Source of the DNA: an uncultured Cellvibrio sp.
GTDB taxonomy: Bacteria > Pseudomonadota > Gammaproteobacteria > Pseudomonadales > Cellvibrionaceae
Reading direction: 5' to 3'
Length of the DNA: 6,332 nucleotides
NCBI GenBank assembly: GCA_946482345.1
Contig: CAMLRJ010000215.1
Location: forward strand, 1 to 6,332
Below the pieces are notes generated by a model. It had not been told where the DNA came from and searched no databases. It worked only from the letters and a program-made list of their open reading frames with translations. A program made the position numbers and the translations under genes. Positions 1 through 6,279 of the stretch are shown here, one piece after another (position 1 is the stretch's first letter; every line of letters begins with the position of its first letter).

Positions 1-206
1 AGGGCTTTGCCCACGGCTTCGTGGTGCTCAGTGAAACCGCCGAATTCCTCTACAAAACCAGCGACTACTACGCGCCGGCCCACGAGCGCTGCATCGTCTG
101 GGACGACCCCGATCTGGCGATCGACTGGCACACCTCGGTGACACCGCGACTATCGACCAAAGACCAGGCTGGTGCGCCATTCACTCTGGCAGAGGTATAT
201 CCGTGA
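1..206 (+). CDS. rfbC: dTDP-4-dehydrorhamnose 3,5-epimerase, C-terminal part (5' end outside window)
   Basis: This is the last 67 codons of RmlC/RfbC, read in frame from base 3; the family is usually about 180-185 residues, so roughly two thirds lies upstream. The enzyme epimerises C3 and C5 of dTDP-4-keto-6-deoxyglucose, the third step of dTDP-L-rhamnose synthesis in the cytoplasm. The visible part begins GFAHGFVVLSE, the strongly conserved cupin strand of the family, followed by EFLYKTSDYYAP, where a conserved tyrosine of the active site lies, then HERCIVWDDPDLAIDW and the usual LSTKDQAGAPF tail. The TGA stop overlaps the GTG start of the next gene by four bases. G+C here is about 62%, clearly higher than downstream. 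Its presence suggests that the rest of an rml operon lies just upstream and that the polymer or core contains rhamnose. The identification is firm; only the fragment status limits it. Confidence 0.95.
   Translation, partial: GFAHGFVVLSETAEFLYKTSDYYAPAHERCIVWDDPDLAIDWHTSVTPRLSTKDQAGAPFTLAEVYP
191..202 (+). promoter_or_regulatory. Ribosome binding site and spacer of the wzm GTG start
   Basis: AGAGG at 191-195 lies seven bases before the GTG at 203 and supports that non-ATG start. There is no in-frame ATG near this position; the next in-frame methionine is inside the first membrane segment, so a later start would destroy the protein. The site lies inside the end of rfbC, so ribosomes finishing rfbC can restart here. 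Confidence 0.6.
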
Positions 207-1045
207 ATCCTCACAGTGCGCATACGACCTCACCAGTAGCACTGCTGAAAAACCTCTGGCTGCAACGCTCACTCATCGCCACGCTGACACGACGAGAAGT
301 GGAAGGTCGCTACAAGGGGTCAATATTTGGCAGCCTTTGGTCCCTTCTAACTCCGCTCATGATATTAGGGGTGTTTACCTTTGTATTCGGGGATATTTTT
401 CAAGCCAAGTGGAACTCGAAGGGCAACGCCGCTCAAGAACAAGGGCGCCTGGATTTCGCGGCCGCTCTTTTCATTGGCCTACTCCTATACAATTTTTTCG
501 CCGAATGCTTAAGCAAAGCACCAACACTAATTACACAAAACCCAAACTACGTTAAAAAAATTGTATTCCCCCTGGAAGTCCTTCCAATCACAACAACACT
601 CGCTGCACTATTTCATCTCTGCATTGCTTACCTCCTTGTGCTGCTGCTCATCGCATTTTCTGGCTGGCAACTTACATGGAGCGCCGCTTATGCGCCGATA
701 ATAATTGCACCACTCATAATTATCGTTTTGGGATTGAGTTGGGGACTCGCTGCCATTGGTGTTTACCTCAGAGACGTTGGACAAATTATCAGTCCACTAC
801 TCACCGCAATCATGTTTTTGAGTCCAATTTTTTATCCGCTTTCGTCCGTCAGCGAAAAATTTTTACCTCTCTACCTGATCAACCCTCTCACATTCACCGT
901 GGAGCAAACCAGAAACGCCCTATTGCACGGGGCATCACCCAACTGGTACGGGTGGCTCATATATTCCATTATTGCATTGTCCATGGCATACGTCGGATAT
1001 TTCCTTTTTCAAAAGACCCGCCACGGATTCTCCGATGTCATCTGA
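203..1045 (+). CDS. wzm: Polysaccharide ABC exporter, membrane permease (Wzm-type)
   Basis: This 280-residue inner-membrane protein belongs to the ABC-2 permease family and is of normal Wzm length. With the adjacent ATPase it would move undecaprenyl-diphosphate-linked glycan across the inner membrane. Family marks are the amphipathic TRREVEGRYKGS at residues 29-40 just before the first membrane helix, then SLWSLLTPLMILGVFTFVF. Six hydrophobic segments are visible at about residues 44-66, 84-105, 127-152, 160-186, 193-215 and 248-269. YLRDVGQI at 188-195 and the SPIFYP turn at 207-212 are also typical of this family. It starts with GTG, overlapping the rfbC stop as GTGA, and its stop lies 11 bases inside wzt. 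Part of the gene is very AT-rich (about 35-40% G+C in 481-600), in contrast to rfbC. A teichoic-acid or capsule exporter of the same family is less likely next to rml genes. The substrate is inferred from context. Confidence 0.95.
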   Translation: MNPHSAHTTSPVALLKNLWLQRSLIATLTRREVEGRYKGSIFGSLWSLLTPLMILGVFTFVFGDIFQAKWNSKGNAAQEQGRLDFAAALFIGLLLYNFFAECLSKAPTLITQNPNYVKKIVFPLEVLPITTTLAALFHLCIAYLLVLLLIAFSGWQLTWSAAYAPIIIAPLIIIVLGLSWGLAAIGVYLRDVGQIISPLLTAIMFLSPIFYPLSSVSEKFLPLYLINPLTFTVEQTRNALLHGASPNWYGWLIYSIIALSMAYVGYFLFQKTRHGFSDVI

Positions 1046-2396
1046 AATAGCCATCGACATTCAAGATGTAAGCAAATGCTTTAACATCTATGAGGCACCT
1101 CAATATCGCCTCAAGCAATTCATTTTCCCGCGCCTACAAAATGCATTTCACCGCCCGATTCAACGGTATTTCCGAGAATTCTGGGCTGTAAAAAATGTGA
1201 GCTTCACCGTTAGAAAGGGTGAAACCGTAGGCATCATCGGACGCAATGGAAGCGGGAAATCCACCCTGCTTCAAATGATCGGTGGAACGCTTACCCCAAC
1301 GGGAGGGCATCTAGAAACATTTGGAAGGATAGCGGCGCTGCTAGAACTTGGCTCTGGCTTCAATCCAGACTTCAGCGGGCGAGACAATGTCTATATGAAT
1401 GCGGCACTCCTCGGCCTTGACAAGGCGGAGGTAGATCGGCGTTATGACGACATTGTGCAATTCGCGGACATTGGCGACTTCATCAACGAGCCAGTCAAGA
1501 CTTACTCCAGCGGAATGATGGTGCGTCTGGCCTTTGCTGTCCAATCACAGGTGGACCCGGACATACTAATAGTGGATGAAGCTCTGGCGGTCGGCGATGC
1601 AAAGTTTCAAGCAAAGTGCTTTGACCGATTAAACAGACTAAAAGAAAATGGCACCAGCATTTTACTCGTGACCCACTCCAGCGAACAAATTGTAACCCAC
1701 TGCAATCGCGCTGTTTTGCTAAATCATGGAGAGGTGCTCGAGATTGGAGCCCCCAAAAAAGTAACCAATCGGTACCTAGATCTGCTATTTGGCAAGGAGT
1801 CTGCCCTGCAGGAAAATACACCAAAACAGCAGGCACCTTCTTATTCCGAAGAAACTTCAACAAACACGCCAGATGGAATTCATCAGCAGTTAAGTTTTAC
1901 CGAAGACCGTTACCACGCCAAGCCCAACTACAATACGCACGAGTATCGATGGGGTGATGGACAGGCATGCATTCTTGATTTTCATCTCGAAGCCGAAGGA
2001 CAAGATTACCCGACCAGTATCCACACAGGTCAGATCGTAGACCTCAGCTTCTCTCTGCAATGGCGGCGCACGATCATCAGGCCAATTTTTGGCTTTACAG
2101 TCAAAAACAAAGAGGGAGTCACAGTTTACGGAGCCAACAGTGAAACGATGAATGAACAGGTCATCCAGCAACTGGGGACGGCCGGTGAAACTGCACTAGT
2201 CAGAATCAGTTTTGATTGTCGGTTAGCGCCTGGTGATTACTTCATATCGGTTGGTGTAGCATCTCGTCATGGCGAAGAGATCATCCCTCACGACCGGCGC
2301 TACGACAGCATTCACATTCAAGTTTATCCCACACCACGTTTTTCCGGACTGGTCGATCTAAATATGACCATCAGCACGCAGCGAGTTCCTCTATGA
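1035..2396 (+). CDS. wzt: Polysaccharide ABC exporter, ATPase with C-terminal glycan-binding domain (Wzt-type)
   Basis: I take the ATG at 1035 (453 residues) because MSSEIAIDIQDVSK is the usual Wzt beginning; the longer frame from 972 only adds out-of-family residues that overlap wzm. The ATPase domain spans about residues 5-250: the YEAPQYRLK region typical of Wzt at 19-27, Walker A GRNGSGKST at 69-77, signature YSSGM at 157-161, Walker B with catalytic Glu (ILIVDE, Glu182) and the switch His214. All catalytic residues are intact. A Ser/Thr/Gln-rich linker (about 252-285) leads to a beta-rich domain of about 160 residues (286-445), with WGDG at 306-309 and FGFTVKNKEGVTVYG at 352-366, as in the Wzt C-terminal family. 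In E. coli O9a that domain binds the modified non-reducing end of the glycan and makes export depend on capping. A plain KpsT/RfbE-type ATPase would lack this extension. The following gene begins inside the stop (ATGA). Confidence 0.95.
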   Translation: MSSEIAIDIQDVSKCFNIYEAPQYRLKQFIFPRLQNAFHRPIQRYFREFWAVKNVSFTVRKGETVGIIGRNGSGKSTLLQMIGGTLTPTGGHLETFGRIAALLELGSGFNPDFSGRDNVYMNAALLGLDKAEVDRRYDDIVQFADIGDFINEPVKTYSSGMMVRLAFAVQSQVDPDILIVDEALAVGDAKFQAKCFDRLNRLKENGTSILLVTHSSEQIVTHCNRAVLLNHGEVLEIGAPKKVTNRYLDLLFGKESALQENTPKQQAPSYSEETSTNTPDGIHQQLSFTEDRYHAKPNYNTHEYRWGDGQACILDFHLEAEGQDYPTSIHTGQIVDLSFSLQWRRTIIRPIFGFTVKNKEGVTVYGANSETMNEQVIQQLGTAGETALVRISFDCRLAPGDYFISVGVASRHGEEIIPHDRRYDSIHIQVYPTPRFSGLVDLNMTISTQRVPL

Positions 2397-4372
2397 CCAT
2401 CAGACTGAATGACAACTATATTCAAGACCCCTCGACTCTAGTCTGGTCACGCGAAGGTTATTCAGGCATCTCTTACAACGATGGTGACGAAGTTGAACAT
2501 ACGATACAAAACATCATCCACCAAGCCAAAGATATATCGGTACTTTCTACCGAGCTGCGCCAGAGTATTTCAGACTGGCCAACTCTTTACCACCTGAGTA
2601 GCCTCAGATCCAACCTGCTGCGGCCATTGCAAGCGCGGCTGTCCGGCGCAAGCATCCTGGAGATTGGTGCAGGCTGCGGCGCCATTACGCGCTACTTGGG
2701 AGAGGTTGGCTCTGATGTATTAGCACTCGAAGGCACTCTACGTAGGGCTCAGATTGCCCGTAGCCGCACACGAGATCTGACCAATGTTGAAGTGGTCAGC
2801 GAGCGATTCGATGATTTCAGATGCGAGCATCAATTTGACGTTGTGACTTTGATCGGCGTATTAGAGTACGCCAATCTTTTTGTTAGCGAAAAAGACCCAC
2901 ACCAAGCGATGTTGCGGCGGGTTCTTTCATTTTTGAAACCCGGAGGAGTTGTCATTCTCGCCATTGAAAACCAGTTGGGTTTGAAATATTTCGCTGGCGC
3001 CAATGAAGACCACTTAGGTCAACCCTTTTATGGCATTGAAGGTCGCTACACGCCTCTGCAGCCCGAGACATTCGGGAAAGAGGTGCTGAATAAAATGATT
3101 CTAAATGCGGGATTTAGCAACTCGGAATTTTTATATCCATTTCCAGACTACAAACTCCCCTATTCGGTATTGAGTGAGAGTGGCATCAATGACAGCCAGT
3201 TTGACGCTGGCGCATTGATACGACACAGCATCCTGAAAGACCCTCAACTCCCCCCAACGCCGACATTCGACCTCAACCTCGCAATCAAACCCATTGTTAA
3301 AAATCGCCTAGCGAGCGCGTTAAGCAACTCATTCCTGGTTGTTGCATCTGATAGTTCAGCTTCTCTGACTGACCCCGCGATACTGGCGTGGCATTTCTCG
3401 AGCAACCGAAAACCTGAATACTTCAAATCTTGCGAGTTCATCAGAACAGGTAGTCGCATCGCGATTCAACAAACATCGCCCGCCGCCTCAGCGCACGATG
3501 ACAATGGACTGATTAAGCAACAGGCCGCTTCGCAAGAGTACAAAATCGGGGAAAGCCTGTCTCAGCACATCATTACACGATGTCTATCCAGTCAAAATCC
3601 ACCAGAGGTTTTCCAAGCAATTTTAAAACAATATATTGCTTTTCTTTTGAAAGATTCGGGCTCGTCGCCAATCTATCCAGCTAGCGCAGACACAGTACTC
3701 GATGGAGCGTTAATTGACGCAAACCCAAGCAATATTCTCATCGACATCGACGGAAATTGGCATCTGATTGATGATGAATGGATTTATCAGAAGCCTCTCA
3801 CTTTGGGTTTTGTTTTTTTCCGAGCCATGCTATCGCTACAGACCAGCGGTCTTTTCGAGAAGCTGTTTGAAGGCCACGAAGCGCGGATCGAACACATTAA
3901 AGCGATTTTCAGACTGGGACTTGTTGATTTCGACGATGATCTGATTCAAACGTATTGCGAGCAGGAGGACCTGCTTCAATTGGCCATTACAGGAACAATG
4001 CAGCAGCACTTTGATCAACTCGAACTCCCAATAAAAAAACGAGTCGACTATACGCAAATCATTGCCAACCATGACAATTACAGAGAAATTGAAGGCGCGC
4101 TGAAGGGATTCAAGGCCTTGCAGGATGCCACAAGTGGGCTGGACAAACACATCTCTTTCCTCAACGGCATTATCAACGGCCAGACCGAACACATCAAAGC
4201 CCTAGAAGCCAATCTCAAGCAAAAACAGATGGAGGTTGAACATCAAAAAACCACCATCAACCAATTGGCAATTGAAGCGAAAACGCTCTTAAGCACAGTA
4301 AATAGCATCCAGAATAGCCCCACCTGGAGGCGAATCACCGCACTGCGAAGCTTTTTTCACAGAGTGAAATAA
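2393..4372 (+). CDS. Putative glycan-capping protein: SAM methyltransferase, kinase-like domain and C-terminal coiled coil
   Basis: This is a 659-residue protein without signal peptide or membrane helix. Residues about 65-260 are a class I methyltransferase: SAM-binding loop LEIGAGCGAIT at 89-99, acidic end of strand 2 at Glu113, FDVVTLIGVLEY at 148-159, LKPGG at 181-185, then IENQLGLKYFAGANEDHLG at 191-209, seen in many polysaccharide-cluster methyltransferases. Residues about 330-560 resemble a kinase or APH fold: a hinge-like YKIGESLSQHI at 383-393, then Asp442, Asn447 and Asp460 in IDANPSN...LIDDEW, spaced as in protein kinases. No convincing nucleotide-binding lysine is seen upstream, and the N-lobe looks short. 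Residues 566-639 form a regular coiled coil, followed by a tail SPTWRRITALRSFF. The order methyltransferase, kinase, coiled coil matches E. coli O9a WbdD, which caps the chain and sets its length; overall sequence similarity to it looks low, so the symbol is withheld. It lies directly after wzt (4-base overlap). Methylation is well supported; kinase activity is not. Confidence 0.8.
   Translation: MTIRLNDNYIQDPSTLVWSREGYSGISYNDGDEVEHTIQNIIHQAKDISVLSTELRQSISDWPTLYHLSSLRSNLLRPLQARLSGASILEIGAGCGAITRYLGEVGSDVLALEGTLRRAQIARSRTRDLTNVEVVSERFDDFRCEHQFDVVTLIGVLEYANLFVSEKDPHQAMLRRVLSFLKPGGVVILAIENQLGLKYFAGANEDHLGQPFYGIEGRYTPLQPETFGKEVLNKMILNAGFSNSEFLYPFPDYKLPYSVLSESGINDSQFDAGALIRHSILKDPQLPPTPTFDLNLAIKPIVKNRLASALSNSFLVVASDSSASLTDPAILAWHFSSNRKPEYFKSCEFIRTGSRIAIQQTSPAASAHDDNGLIKQQAASQEYKIGESLSQHIITRCLSSQNPPEVFQAILKQYIAFLLKDSGSSPIYPASADTVLDGALIDANPSNILIDIDGNWHLIDDEWIYQKPLTLGFVFFRAMLSLQTSGLFEKLFEGHEARIEHIKAIFRLGLVDFDDDLIQTYCEQEDLLQLAITGTMQQHFDQLELPIKKRVDYTQIIANHDNYREIEGALKGFKALQDATSGLDKHISFLNGIINGQTEHIKALEANLKQKQMEVEHQKTTINQLAIEAKTLLSTVNSIQNSPTWRRITALRSFFHRVK
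4097..4369 (+). other. Region encoding the coiled coil and W-R tail of the methyltransferase protein
   Basis: Eleven consecutive heptads can be read in residues 566-639 without a break. The a positions are I566, F573, T580, I587, I594, I601, L608, V615, I622, A629 and V636. The d positions are A569, L576, L583, L590, Q597, L604, K611, Q618, L625, L632 and I639. A short basic, partly aromatic tail (642-659) follows. The polar d residues in the middle may set a particular oligomer state. In WbdD the equivalent coil works as a molecular ruler and its end region docks to the membrane-bound polymerase; the same role here is inference. At helix rise of about 0.15 nm per residue the coil would be roughly 11 nm long. 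Confidence 0.75.
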
Positions 4373-4374
4373 TG
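4361..4374 (+). promoter_or_regulatory. TAATG stop-start junction with weak ribosome binding site
   Basis: The methyltransferase gene stops with TAA at 4370-4372 and the glycosyltransferase gene starts with ATG at 4372-4374, sharing one base. The purine-rich AGAGTGAAAT just upstream (4361-4370) offers only weak pairing to 16S rRNA, which is consistent with translation restart of the same ribosomes and hence matched amounts of the two proteins. Confidence 0.5.
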
Positions 4375-6279
4375 TTATCCATTTCCATCATAACTTTCAA
4401 CTCCGAGAAATGGATAGATCAGTTCTTCAACTCTCTGATCAGCCAAAATTATCCATTAAACAGGCTTAAGATCCTACTAACAGACAATGGCTCTTCTGAT
4501 AACACCATACATAAGCTCCGCACCATTCAGAGTCAAGGTTTGTTCTCAGAGTTTAAGCTCTCACTATCCACCAATGCCGGATTTGGTGCTGCACATAACA
4601 ACAACTTCCGAAACGCTGGCACGGAGTTCTGCCTAGCGGCAAATATTGACCTGGCATTTGAAAAAGACACTATTACGCAGATATTGCAGGCAGCCGTATT
4701 GGACGACCCTGACGTAGCATCATGGGAAGCCCGACAAAAACCGCACGAACATCCAAAGCTATACAACCCGGTCACACTAGAAACAACTTGGTCAAGCAGT
4801 GCATGCACGCTGTTCCGCCGATCCGCCTTCTGGGCCGTTGGAGGATATGACGACACGTTCTTTATGTATGGTGAAGATGTGGACTTGTCTTGGCGCCTGC
4901 GTGCCGCCGGCTACAAGCTCAAGTATTGCCCAGCTGCTGTTTGCTGGCATTACACCTACACTGAATCGAAATTTAAGAAAATTCAGTTCCTGGGCTCATT
5001 GCTGGGAAATCTTTATCTGCGCGCTCGTTTTGGCAACAGCACAGACGTCGAAGTAGGGGAAAGCAACTATCAGCATGTCATGCATGCAACAACCCCCAAT
5101 TACCCTGAGCAGGCGCAGGATCTTGATCGAAACTTCGATATCTATAAAAAGAACAAGCTGCATTTCCTTGAAAATAGCGAACCCGTGCGCTCAAGCTATC
5201 GGTCGGTGAGTCAATTCGTTGGAGACTGGGATTATGAGCAAGTGCGTGATGGTGCATTTGTTGACCTCCCATCAAAACCTGATGCCACTCATCTGGTTTC
5301 CATTATTGTCCGGACATATGCTGGCCGTGACGCTTTGCTCAGAAACTGTCTCCAATCGATTCTCCATCAAACATACACACATTTTGAGGTGCTCGTCGTC
5401 GAAGACGGAGGCTCTTCAGCCAAAGCCATAGTCGATAGCTTCCATGATGCGCGATTAAGGCACATTGCATGTGAAAAAGTCGGCCGCTGCCTCACCGGCA
5501 ACAAGGGCCTAGAACTTGCGGAAGGTGAGTACATCGGATTCCTTGATGACGACGATCTTTTCTTTGCCGACCATATTGAGGTTCTGCTTGGTCGACTGCA
5601 GAGCCAGCACAACTGTTTGGCAGCATATACCAATGCTTTTGAAATCAAAAGCGAGATCGTTAAAAATGAGCTTGGCCAAATTATCTCGGTTAAGGAAAAA
5701 ACACCGTACCTCATTTTTGATCTGCCATTCTCTCACACAGAAATGCTGGTGAGGAACTTGATGCCTATTCAGGCCGTGCTATTTCACAGATCTTTGTACG
5801 AAAAAGCTGGCGGCTTCTCTCCAGACCTTGATAACCTGGAGGATTGGAACCTTTGGACGCGCTATTCCGCGCTTACCACGTTCACCTATATCAAAAAAAC
5901 CACCTCGGCGTTCCGCACACCCGCCTCTCAACTCGCCTTTGAGACAAGGAATAACGACATGGCCGATTATTACGCATCTGCTGTCGCAAAGCAATCAGAT
6001 GTCTATATGACGGGTGTACGTGCACTAACGCTTCATTGTGAAGTGGTTGCCCAAAAAGACCATGCCACCCGGTTGAATAACGACATCGCCAATCTCCGAA
6101 TGCACATCGATGACATTGGTCAATCTTTTCAGAGGGAAAGAATTCAATACGAAATGGAGATCACCGAACTTAGGGAGCACTATCAACGACTCCATGTGGT
6201 GCACACTCGTCTCACATCATCTGTCTGGTGGCGCTGCTTAGCTCTACCCCGCGGTTTGTTTAAAAAACTATTTAGCTAA
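4372..6279 (+). CDS. Tandem two-domain GT2 glycosyltransferase with C-terminal coiled coil
   Basis: This 635-residue cytoplasmic protein carries two GT-A fold, family-2 domains. Domain 1 (about 1-225) opens SISIITFNSEKW, has TDNGSSDN at 37-44, NAGFGAAHN at 68-76, ANIDLAF at 90-96 in the metal-binding position, and GEDVDLSWRLRAAGY at 167-181 with the likely catalytic acid pair; it resembles WbbL/RfbF-type rhamnosyltransferases. After a linker (about 225-305), domain 2 (306-510) opens HLVSIIVRTY, has VVEDGGSS at 342-349, a clear DDDD metal site at 392-395 and LEDWNLWTRYS at 489-499. Both active sites look intact, so the protein may add two sugars in sequence. With rml genes upstream, one is plausibly rhamnose; donor and acceptor cannot be read from sequence. 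Residues about 565-614 form a coiled coil (I572, I579, F586, Y593, L600, L607, L614 in register), followed by the tail SSVWWRCLALPRGLFKKLFS, which matches that of the preceding protein. The gene ends with TAA. Confidence 0.9.
   Translation: MLSISIITFNSEKWIDQFFNSLISQNYPLNRLKILLTDNGSSDNTIHKLRTIQSQGLFSEFKLSLSTNAGFGAAHNNNFRNAGTEFCLAANIDLAFEKDTITQILQAAVLDDPDVASWEARQKPHEHPKLYNPVTLETTWSSSACTLFRRSAFWAVGGYDDTFFMYGEDVDLSWRLRAAGYKLKYCPAAVCWHYTYTESKFKKIQFLGSLLGNLYLRARFGNSTDVEVGESNYQHVMHATTPNYPEQAQDLDRNFDIYKKNKLHFLENSEPVRSSYRSVSQFVGDWDYEQVRDGAFVDLPSKPDATHLVSIIVRTYAGRDALLRNCLQSILHQTYTHFEVLVVEDGGSSAKAIVDSFHDARLRHIACEKVGRCLTGNKGLELAEGEYIGFLDDDDLFFADHIEVLLGRLQSQHNCLAAYTNAFEIKSEIVKNELGQIISVKEKTPYLIFDLPFSHTEMLVRNLMPIQAVLFHRSLYEKAGGFSPDLDNLEDWNLWTRYSALTTFTYIKKTTSAFRTPASQLAFETRNNDMADYYASAVAKQSDVYMTGVRALTLHCEVVAQKDHATRLNNDIANLRMHIDDIGQSFQRERIQYEMEITELREHYQRLHVVHTRLTSSVWWRCLALPRGLFKKLFS

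Noticed and set aside
172..555. Open + strand frame of 127 codons across the rfbC-wzm junction
   Set aside because: It lies in another frame of the clear wzm gene, with low-complexity, Arg/Ser-rich sequence and no recognisable domain.
972..1034. Longer wzt start at ATG 972 (21 extra residues)
   Set aside because: The extra residues do not resemble any Wzt N-terminus and would increase the overlap with wzm to 74 bases; MSSEIAIDIQDVSK at 1035 fits the family.
1495..1863. Minus-strand open frame of 122 codons within wzt
   Set aside because: It is antisense to conserved ATPase motifs that must be the real coding sequence, and shows no family features or ribosome binding site.
3836..4192. Minus-strand open frame of 118 codons within the methyltransferase gene
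   Set aside because: It is antisense to the kinase-like and coiled-coil regions, whose regular heptads show that the + frame is the coding one.
5367..5752. Several overlapping open frames on both strands within GT2 domain 2
   Set aside because: They overlap the DDDD metal-site region of an intact glycosyltransferase and are Ser/Arg-rich shadow frames.
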